A DNA stretch of 5,970 nucleotides, from the NCBI GenBank assembly GCA_002365025.1, contig DEYX01000087.1:1-5970 (forward strand), in the 5' to 3' direction. A model generated the notes under the pieces. That model was not told the origin of the DNA, ran no database searches, and saw only the letters and a list, made by a program, of their open reading frames with translations. Positions 1-4,790 of the stretch are shown piece by piece. Position 1 is the stretch's first letter; each line of letters opens with the position of its first letter. Source of the DNA: Hungatella sp. UBA3147 (GTDB lineage: Bacteria; Bacillota; Clostridia; Lachnospirales; Lachnospiraceae). A program made the position numbers and the translations under genes.

Positions 1-657
1 CTGAGAGTACTGGCCCATATGTCAGGGGACCAGCGTCTTATCGATGCCTACCGGCAGGCAGAGGATATCCATGCCATCACGGCCTCCCAGGTGGTTCATG
101 TTCCGTTAAATGAGGTGACGCCTCTTCAGAGAAGGAACGCAAAGGCAGTAAACTTTGGTATTGTATATGGAATCAGCTCCTTTGGACTAAGCGAGGGCTT
201 AAGCATTACCAGAAAAGAGGCTTCGGAATACATTAGTAAATATTTTGAAACCTATCCGGGTGTGAAGTCATTTTTAGACGGCCTTGTATCTGAGGCGAAA
301 GAACAGGGCTATGCAGTCAGCATGTTTGGGAGACGCCGTCCTGTCCCGGAACTTAAATCCTCTAACTTCATGCAGCGCTCTTTTGGAGAACGGGTCGCCA
401 TGAATTCTCCCATCCAGGGTACTGCTGCAGATATTATCAAGATTGCCATGATCCGGGTGGATCATGCTTTGAGAAAACAGAGATTAAAATCCAGGATCGT
501 CCTTCAGGTTCATGATGAGCTTCTCATTGAAGCATATCATGATGAGGTTGATGAGGTAAAAGAGCTCCTTGTGGAAGAAATGAAGCATGCAGCGGACCTT
601 GCAGTGTCCCTTGAGGTAGAGGCCAATATAGGAGACTCCTGGTTTGATGCAAAGTAA
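1..657 (+). CDS. polA: DNA polymerase I, C-terminal part (5' end outside window)
   Basis: This is the polymerase domain (palm and fingers) of family A DNA polymerase I, which fills gaps during excision repair and Okazaki-fragment maturation. The frame is open from base 1, so the gene is truncated only by the window edge; 218 residues are present out of roughly 850-900 usual for the family. The first residues, LRVLAH, are the tail of motif A (family consensus DYSQIELRVLAH); the catalytic Asp itself lies just outside. The O-helix is at fragment residues 44-57 (RRNAKAVNFGIVYG), with the Arg, Lys, Phe and Tyr that contact the incoming dNTP; Phe52 is the position that sets sugar discrimination. 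The segment NSPIQGTAAD is at about 135-144, and motif C (VHDE, catalytic Asp172 and Glu173) at about 170-173. The protein ends in the usual way a few residues after a GDSW segment, so the 3' end is intact. An ATG at 19 is internal to the gene and not its start. coaE follows 108 bp downstream, a common linkage in clostridia. Confidence 0.98.
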   Translation: MRVLAHMSGDQRLIDAYRQAEDIHAITASQVVHVPLNEVTPLQRRNAKAVNFGIVYGISSFGLSEGLSITRKEASEYISKYFETYPGVKSFLDGLVSEAKEQGYAVSMFGRRRPVPELKSSNFMQRSFGERVAMNSPIQGTAADIIKIAMIRVDHALRKQRLKSRIVLQVHDELLIEAYHDEVDEVKELLVEEMKHAADLAVSLEVEANIGDSWFDAK

Positions 658-665
658 AACACCTT

Positions 666-736
666 GCAGCAGGCCGCAAAGTATTTGATGGGCTGTCGCC
701 AGATGGACATGTATGCATGTCTGCCTGGGCCGCTGC
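666..736. other. nested inverted repeats in the polA-coaE gap
   Basis: The 108-bp gap between polA and coaE contains no convincing gene but a strong fold. The inner hairpin has arms at 699-711 and 716-728 with a TATG loop: 10 Watson-Crick pairs, 2 G-T wobbles and one mismatch, with a perfect core GACATG/CATGTC. An outer pair of arms, GCAGC (666-670) plus GGCC (672-675), can pair with GGCC (728-731) plus GCTGC (732-736), leaving one bulged A at 671; the two structures share only base 728. The 3' arm is followed by just three T residues, so it is a poor match to an intrinsic terminator. It may be a transcript-stabilising or processing hairpin, or a decayed repeat. The pairing is seen directly; any function is inference. 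Confidence 0.45.
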
Positions 737-765
737 CTTTACGAGATTAGAGGGTTGGTGACAGG

Positions 766-1347
766 ATGAGAGTGATTGGATTGACCGGAGGGGTCGGAGC
801 CGGAAAAAGTCTGGTTCTTTCTATTTTAAAAGAGGAATACGGTGCGGAAGTAATCAAAGCGGATGAAGTGGCCCATGAGCTTATGGAGCCGGGAAGGGAG
901 GGCTACCTGGCTGTTAAGTCAGCCTTGGGGGAAGACCTTCTAAAACCCGATGGAACCATTGACCGCAAAGCTTTGGCCGCACGTATCTTTAAGGATGAAA
1001 ACGCAAGGAAAACCGTAGATGGAATCATTCACCCTATGGTATGGAAAACCATTGAGGATAAAATTTCTGCTTCCCAAGCAGGGCTTATTGTGGTAGAATT
1101 TGCAATTATGAATGAAAATATGGATGACAGCTGGGATGAGATGTGGTACGTCCATGCATCAAAGGAGAACCGGATCCGCCGTTTGGCGGAAAGCAGGAGC
1201 TATACGAGAGAGCATTCGGAGCGTATCATAGCGAGTCAGGCCTCTGAAGCTGAGTTTTTAAACCGCTGTACGCGGGTGATTGAAAATAATGGTTCCATTG
1301 AGGATGTAAAGCAACAGCTGGCTGAATTATTGAAAAGCAGAGGGTAA
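766..1347 (+). CDS. coaE: dephospho-CoA kinase
   Basis: This cytoplasmic P-loop kinase phosphorylates the 3'-hydroxyl of dephospho-CoA with ATP, the last step of coenzyme A synthesis. The 193-residue length is normal for CoaE. The Walker A loop GGVGAGKS is at residues 8-15, the ADEVAHEL segment at 32-39 carries the conserved Asp33 expected to act as catalytic base, and the conserved IIHP is at 87-90. A basic lid-like stretch (NRIRRLAESR) is at about 135-144, and the C-terminal VIENNGS element at 171-177 is the family's usual (D/E)N.G. signature. The mid-protein strand that in many CoaE proteins reads like 'PLLFE' is VVEFAIMNE (109-117) here, a divergent but plausible lineage variant. The ATG at 766 is preceded by AGAGGG (749-754) with an 11-bp spacer; the protein begins directly with the first beta strand, so no earlier start is needed. 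It lies downstream of polA, and its stop codon overlaps the start of a hairpin repeat. Confidence 0.96.
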   Translation: MRVIGLTGGVGAGKSLVLSILKEEYGAEVIKADEVAHELMEPGREGYLAVKSALGEDLLKPDGTIDRKALAARIFKDENARKTVDGIIHPMVWKTIEDKISASQAGLIVVEFAIMNENMDDSWDEMWYVHASKENRIRRLAESRSYTREHSERIIASQASEAEFLNRCTRVIENNGSIEDVKQQLAELLKSRG

Positions 1348-1387
1348 TACCCTGCGGGTATCCCATTACACCCGGAATAGCGGGGGG
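1344..1387. repeat. diverged copy of the 52-bp hairpin repeat, at the coaE stop codon
   Basis: Aligned without gaps to the second repeat unit at 4719, the first 30 bases match at 24 positions, including ACCCTGCGGGTATCCC against ACCCTACGGGTATCCC. The first hairpin is a perfect 6-bp stem, ATACCC (1347-1352) and GGGTAT (1356-1361), around a 3-base loop. Outer GGG (1342-1344) and CCC (1362-1364) could extend it past a two-base bulge. A second, weaker hairpin, CCCG (1371-1374) and CGGG (1381-1384), sits where the other units have their second hairpin, although the sequence there has drifted and the right boundary is approximate. The copy begins at the coaE stop (1345-1347), the same placement as the tandem copies after the phosphatase gene. 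It lacks the T-tract of an intrinsic terminator. The similarity is seen in the sequence; common origin is inferred. Confidence 0.6.
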
Positions 1388-1421
1388 ATCATCCGGAATG
1401 CAGGGCTGAAAAGAGGAAAAT

Positions 1422-2219
1422 ATGAGATTGGTAAGTATTGCAAGCGGAAGCAGCGGAAACTGCATTTATGTGGGCTCCGATACCACGCATATCCTGGTGG
1501 ATGCCGGGATAAGCAACAAACGGATCGAACAGGGATTAAATGAAATCGGAGTAAAGGGCAGTGAACTGACAGGGATCGTCATTACCCATGAACACTCCGA
1601 CCATACGAAAGGACTGGGAGTTCTGGCCAGGAAATATGGGGTTCCTATTTATGGGACCAGTGAGACCCTGGAAGAGATATCAAAGCAGAAGTACTTAGGG
1701 GAATACCCCAGGGAATTATTTTGTGCCATCAGGCCTGATGTGGATTTTAATGTTGGGGATCTGGAAGTAAAGCCTTTTTCCATTGATCACGATGCGGTAA
1801 AGCCGGTGGCTTACCGGATCCAGCATGGCCGCAAGTCTGTCGCGGTTGCTACGGATATGGGGCATTACGACCAGTATATTATTGAGCATCTTCAGGGACT
1901 TGATGCGGTATTAATCGAGTCTAATCACGATGTAAATATGCTGCAGGCAGGGCCTTATCCCTACTATCTGAAACGCCGGATCCTGGGAGATCACGGACAC
2001 CTTTCCAATGAGAATGCGGGACGGCTTTTGTGCTGTATTCTTCATGATAACTTAAAGAAGATTTTGCTGGGCCACTTAAGCAAGGAGAACAATTATGAAG
2101 AACTTGCTTATGAGACGGTAAGGCTTGAGATCACAGAAGGAGATAATCCATTTAAGGCATCTGATTTTTCCATAGCGGTTGCAAAAAGGGATCAGATGTC
2201 AGAGATTATTACGATATAA
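1422..2219 (+). CDS. YycJ/WalJ-family metallo-beta-lactamase-fold hydrolase
   Basis: This 265-residue cytoplasmic protein has the metallo-beta-lactamase fold and belongs to the YycJ/WalJ branch, whose members are thought to be nucleases, probably 5'-3' exonucleases acting on DNA. It has the branch's N-terminal strand SIASGSSGNC (5-14), the metal-binding THEHSDH (55-61: His56, His58, Asp60, His61), a later metal ligand Asp145 in ATDMGHYD, the ESNHD segment (166-170), GDHGHLSNE (189-197) and a final GHLS (217-220) with His218 as likely metal ligand. All expected ligands are present, so the enzyme should be active. No signal peptide or membrane segment is seen. The ATG at 1422 follows GAGG (1413-1416) by 5 bases. 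In Bacillus and Staphylococcus the homologue sits beside the walRK two-component genes; here it follows polA and coaE, so a role in cell-wall signalling is not supported by context, while a DNA-repair role fits the neighbourhood. The exact substrate is unknown. Confidence 0.92.
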   Translation: MRLVSIASGSSGNCIYVGSDTTHILVDAGISNKRIEQGLNEIGVKGSELTGIVITHEHSDHTKGLGVLARKYGVPIYGTSETLEEISKQKYLGEYPRELFCAIRPDVDFNVGDLEVKPFSIDHDAVKPVAYRIQHGRKSVAVATDMGHYDQYIIEHLQGLDAVLIESNHDVNMLQAGPYPYYLKRRILGDHGHLSNENAGRLLCCILHDNLKKILLGHLSKENNYEELAYETVRLEITEGDNPFKASDFSIAVAKRDQMSEIITI

Positions 2220-2323
2220 TGAGCGCAGGAGAGCGAAGATGAGCTTTTTCATCGGCGTGAAGGTTGAATGCTGCTCATGAACCGCAGGTCCATGATTTAA
2301 TCTAATGAAAGAGGAGAAACATT
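2220..2323. other. 104-bp gap with short inverted repeats upstream of the ACT gene
   Basis: No gene is seen here. A hairpin can form from GATGA (2238-2242) and TCATC (2249-2253), extendable by CG (2234-2235) with CG (2256-2257) across a small internal loop. ATGAGC (2239-2244), and an identical copy at 2219-2224, can instead pair with GCTCAT (2273-2278); the 2239 copy cannot be in both structures at once. A third short stem is TCATG (2275-2279) with CATGA (2291-2295). The gap ends in a strong Shine-Dalgarno site, AGGAG (2312-2316), 7 bases before the ATG. No convincing -35/-10 pair with normal spacing was found. Stems this short can arise by chance, so a regulatory leader is only a possibility. 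Confidence 0.25.
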
Positions 2324-2596
2324 ATGAACAAAACGATTATTACAGTAGTTGGAAAAGACACCGTAGGGATCATAGCAAAGATTTGTACTTATTTAGCAGG
2401 CAACCAGGTGAACATATTGGATATTTCCCAGACCATTGTCCAGGGCTTCTTTAATATGATGATGATCGTGGATATCAATGATGCAACAAAGCCTTTCGGT
2501 GAGCTGACTGATGAACTGGAACAGATTGGTGATGAAATTGGAGTAAAGGTAAAATGCCAGCGTGAGGAAATCTTTACCAGCATGCACCGTATCTGA
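2324..2596 (+). CDS. ACT-domain protein, UPF0237 family
   Basis: This 90-residue protein consists of a single ACT domain and almost nothing else. ACT domains are small beta-alpha-beta regulatory folds that usually bind amino acids, often as dimers. The N-terminal strand TIITVVGKDTVGIIAKICTY (4-23), with its G-x-D-x-x-G-I turn, is the classic ACT ligand-site pattern and resembles the first ACT repeat of GcvR. VNILDISQTIVQGFFNMMM (29-47) forms the second strand and hairpin, and a second helix (about 58-72) follows. It matches the stand-alone UPF0237 family in length. The start is secure: ATG 2324 with AGGAG (2312-2316) at 7-bp spacing. The UPF0210 gene follows after 39 bp, and the two families are known neighbours in many Firmicutes, including streptococci, so the ACT protein is probably a regulatory partner or ligand sensor for the larger protein. 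Its ligand is unknown. Confidence 0.95.
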   Translation: MNKTIITVVGKDTVGIIAKICTYLAGNQVNILDISQTIVQGFFNMMMIVDINDATKPFGELTDELEQIGDEIGVKVKCQREEIFTSMHRI

Positions 2597-2635
2597 TGAC
2601 AAGTTTAAGGCATAAGAAAAGGATGGGTTCCCGAT

Positions 2636-4000
2636 ATGTTAAATATGTTTGAAGTTAATGAAACCAATAAAATGATCGAACAGGAGCTGCTTGATGTACG
2701 TACCATTACCATGGGCATCAGCCTTCTTGACTGCAGTGACAGTGATTTAAAAACGGTGAATGATAAAATTTATAATAAAATAACAACCGTTGCAAAAGAT
2801 CTTGTGGCAGTGGGAAAGGAGATTGAAAAGGATTTCGGAATCCCCATTGTAAATAAAAGAATTTCTGTAACTCCCATTGCCATAGTCGGCGGCGCGGCCT
2901 GTAAGAGTACGGAAGATTTTGTGACCATTGCGCAGACCCTCGACCGTGCGGCCAAGGAAGTAGGTGTTAATTTCATTGGCGGCTATTCTGCCCTGGTGAG
3001 CAAGGGAATGACCGCTGCGGATAAAAACCTGATCTGCTCCATACCAAAGGCTCTCGCCTGTACAGACCGTGTATGCAGCTCTGTGAATGTAGGTTCCACA
3101 AAGACAGGCATTAACATGGATGCAGTGGCTCTTATGGGAGAGATCGTAGTGGAAACGGCAAAGGCCACCAAGGACATTGATTCCCTCGGCTGCGCCAAAC
3201 TGGTGGTATTTTGCAATGCGCCGGATGATAATCCTTTTATGGCAGGAGCGTTCCACGGGGTGACGGAAGCGGATGTCATCATTAATGTGGGAGTCAGCGG
3301 ACCTGGGGTTGTTAAGACCGCCATCGAAGCAGCCAGAGGAAAGGATTTTGAAGTTCTCTGTGAAACCATTAAGAAAACTGCCTTTAAGATAACCCGTGTG
3401 GGTCAGCTGGTCGCCCAGGAGGCGTCAAAAAGGCTGAATGTTCCTTTTGGTATCATTGATTTATCTCTTGCACCGACTCCAGCTGTTGGTGACAGTGTGG
3501 CTGAAATACTGGAAGAGATCGGTCTGGAACGGGTAGGCGCACCGGGTACCACAGCTGCCCTTGCCCTATTAAATGACCAGGTTAAAAAAGGCGGCGTTAT
3601 GGCCTCCTCCTATGTGGGCGGTTTAAGCGGTGCGTTTATTCCGGTGAGCGAAGATCAGGGAATGATCGATGCGGTAGCCATGGGAGCGTTAAATATTGAA
3701 AAACTGGAAGCCATGACCTGTGTCTGCTCAGTGGGACTTGATATGATCGCAATTCCTGGAGACACACCTGCCACTACCATTGCAGGGATTATTGCAGATG
3801 AATCTGCGATCGGAATGGTAAATCAGAAGACAACGGCAGTCCGCATTATTCCGGTTATTGGAAAATCCGTGGGAGAGACGGTGGAATTCGGCGGTTTATT
3901 GGGATATGCACCTGTTATGCCGGTCAGCAAGTACTCCTGCGAGAAATTCGTGACCAGAGGCGGACGGATTCCGGCGCCTATTCACAGCTTTAAAAATTAA
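2636..4000 (+). CDS. UPF0210/DUF711 protein ('PFL family')
   Basis: This 454-residue cytoplasmic protein belongs to a highly conserved family of unknown function that databases often label 'PFL family' because its fold resembles pyruvate formate-lyase. No glycyl-radical motif (RV.GY) is present near the C terminus, so it should not be read as a formate-lyase. Conserved family blocks are DVRTITMGISLLDC (20-33), VNKRISVTPIAIVGGAAC (72-89), FIGGYSALVSKG (113-124), CSSVNVGSTKTGINM (147-161), NPFMAGAFHG (199-208), INVGVSGPGVVK (216-227), DLSLAPTPAVGDSVAE (275-290), GTTAALALLNDQVKKGG (304-320) and the C-terminal RGGRIPAPIHSFKN (441-454). Many Gly-rich turns and conserved Cys residues (33, 89, 147, 193) suggest an enzyme, but no reaction can be assigned. 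The start is ATG 2636, with AAGGA (2619-2623) 12 bases upstream; ATG 2645 (Met4) is a possible alternative, though its spacing is worse. It sits directly after the ACT gene, presumably in the same transcript. Confidence 0.95.
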   Translation: MLNMFEVNETNKMIEQELLDVRTITMGISLLDCSDSDLKTVNDKIYNKITTVAKDLVAVGKEIEKDFGIPIVNKRISVTPIAIVGGAACKSTEDFVTIAQTLDRAAKEVGVNFIGGYSALVSKGMTAADKNLICSIPKALACTDRVCSSVNVGSTKTGINMDAVALMGEIVVETAKATKDIDSLGCAKLVVFCNAPDDNPFMAGAFHGVTEADVIINVGVSGPGVVKTAIEAARGKDFEVLCETIKKTAFKITRVGQLVAQEASKRLNVPFGIIDLSLAPTPAVGDSVAEILEEIGLERVGAPGTTAALALLNDQVKKGGVMASSYVGGLSGAFIPVSEDQGMIDAVAMGALNIEKLEAMTCVCSVGLDMIAIPGDTPATTIAGIIADESAIGMVNQKTTAVRIIPVIGKSVGETVEFGGLLGYAPVMPVSKYSCEKFVTRGGRIPAPIHSFKN

Positions 4001-4026
4001 GTGCCGGTGGAGGATGGATACAGGGA

Positions 4027-4668
4027 ATGAATATCTATTTGATTCGCCATGGACGGCAAAACAGCAAACTCTGTAATATCGATGTGGATCTATCCGAAGA
4101 AGGCCGACGCCAGTCGGCCTTAGTCGGGGAGCGGCTTGCCTCTATAGGCATGGAAGCGGTATATTCCAGCCATTTGATCCGGGCGGTGGAAACCGCCAGA
4201 GAAGCAAACCGGTACTGGAATGCAAAGCACATCATAAGACAGGAGCTTAGAGAGATTTCCTTTGGAGATATGGAAGGCATGGCGGATGAGGAGATAGCAG
4301 CAAAATACGGGGATTTTCAGGAAGAACAGGCACGGCTGGAACAGGATTTGCCCTACCCCGGAGGTGAGTGTGCCGGGGATGTGATGAAACGGGCCATCCC
4401 TGTCCTTGAAGAAATAGCCGCTACCGGTTACCAGAATGTAGCAGTTGTAACTCACGGAGGCGTGATCCGCTCCGTGACATCTGCACTGCTTCATATGGAA
4501 CCGAAATATTATCGTCTCCTTGGAAATTCCCTTGAGAACTGCAGTATTACAGAAGTGCACTGGAATGAAAAAACAGGATATTTTTTAATGGAACGTTTTA
4601 ATGATTATGCGCATCTTGAACCTTACCCGGAGCTTTTGCGGGCAAGCTGGGTGGAGGCAGAAAACTGA
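4027..4668 (+). CDS. histidine phosphatase family protein (phosphoglycerate-mutase-like)
   Basis: This 213-residue protein belongs to branch 1 of the histidine phosphatase superfamily, which transfers phosphate through a phospho-histidine. The active-site set is complete: the N-terminal YLIRHG with Arg7 and nucleophile His8, Arg52 in SSHLIRAVETA, the probable general acid Glu76 in LREISFGDMEG, and His143 in VVTHGG. The 'LREISFGDMEG' and 'YPGGE' (110-114) segments point to the GpmB/CobC-like phosphatases rather than true glycolytic mutases. The substrate cannot be told from sequence; alpha-ribazole phosphate, phosphosugars and phosphoserine are all precedents in the superfamily, and there are no cobalamin genes nearby to support CobC. 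The ATG at 4027 lies 26 bp after the UPF0210 stop, with GGAGG (4009-4013) 13 bases upstream, a rather long spacing. No signal peptide. The stop codon (4666-4668) runs into the tandem repeat. Confidence 0.93.
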   Translation: MNIYLIRHGRQNSKLCNIDVDLSEEGRRQSALVGERLASIGMEAVYSSHLIRAVETAREANRYWNAKHIIRQELREISFGDMEGMADEEIAAKYGDFQEEQARLEQDLPYPGGECAGDVMKRAIPVLEEIAATGYQNVAVVTHGGVIRSVTSALLHMEPKYYRLLGNSLENCSITEVHWNEKTGYFLMERFNDYAHLEPYPELLRASWVEAEN

Positions 4669-4770
4669 AACACCCTTCGGGTGTACCTTTATGCCCCAAA
4701 AGCATGGGCAAGAAAGAAGAAACACCCTACGGGTATCCCTTTATGCCCAAAGAGCATGGGCGAGAAATAG
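4667..4770. repeat. two tandem 52-bp units, each with two hairpins
   Basis: Unit 1 is 4667-4718 and unit 2 is 4719-4770; they match at 44 of 52 positions without gaps. Each unit has a first hairpin: unit 1 ACACCC (4670-4675) / GGGTGT (4679-4684), perfect; unit 2 ACACCC (4722-4727) / GGGTAT (4731-4736), with one C-A mismatch. Each also has a second: TGCCC (4692-4696) / GGGCA (4706-4710) in unit 1 and GCCC (4745-4748) / GGGC (4758-4761) in unit 2. The array starts inside the phosphatase stop codon and ends 20 bp before the likely methyltransferase start. The period is not a multiple of three, so the same peptide wording (ETP-aromatic-G....FMP..HG.E) appears in different frames in the two units, and neither of those frames is closed by the repeat. 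A diverged copy lies at 1344-1387. This resembles a small REP/MITE-like intergenic element; no flanking duplications or transposase are seen. Confidence 0.85.
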
Positions 4771-4777
4771 GAAAGGA
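4769..4777 (+). promoter_or_regulatory. ribosome binding site deciding the methyltransferase start
   Basis: The purine run AGGAAAGGA lies at the right edge of the second repeat unit and is 13 bases from ATG 4791, which is a little long but comparable to other spacings in this window. The two upstream in-frame ATGs at 4704 and 4743 lie inside the repeat and have no purine-rich site in front of them: the bases before them are the hairpin sequences. Confidence 0.55.
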
Positions 4778-4790
4778 ATTGCCTGATTTC

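Noticed and set aside
656..690. A possible fourth repeat copy at the polA stop (AAAACACC right after the stop)
   Set aside because: Only about seven bases resemble the start of the 52-bp unit; the GGGTGT/GGGTAT arm and the second hairpin are absent, so chance is sufficient explanation.
2264..2301. Sigma-70-like promoter (TTGAAT ... TTTAAT) before the ACT gene
   Set aside because: The spacing between the two hexamers is 26 bp, far from the usual 17, and no better-spaced pair was found.
2747..3369. Long open frames on the minus strand opposite the UPF0210 gene (up to 169 codons)
   Set aside because: They lie entirely antisense to a gene with unmistakable family motifs, show no recognisable protein features, and are best explained as by-products of the coding strand's composition.
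3890..4000. Glycyl-radical enzyme reading of the UPF0210 protein
   Set aside because: The C-terminal region has no RV.GY/F glycyl-radical motif and no activating-enzyme gene is nearby; the 'PFL' label reflects fold resemblance only.
4027..4668. CobC (alpha-ribazole phosphatase) assignment for the histidine phosphatase
   Set aside because: The catalytic motifs are shared by the whole superfamily and no cobalamin genes are in the window, so a specific substrate is not supported.
4670..4690. Rho-independent terminator after the phosphatase gene
   Set aside because: The 6-bp stem with a TTC loop is terminator-like, but it is followed by ACCTTTATG, not a T-tract, and the same hairpin recurs in the second unit as part of a repeat.
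4601..4786. A 61-codon open frame overlapping the phosphatase end and the repeat
   Set aside because: Its first part is an out-of-frame reading of the phosphatase gene and the rest is the 52-bp repeat translated; no ribosome site or family similarity is visible.
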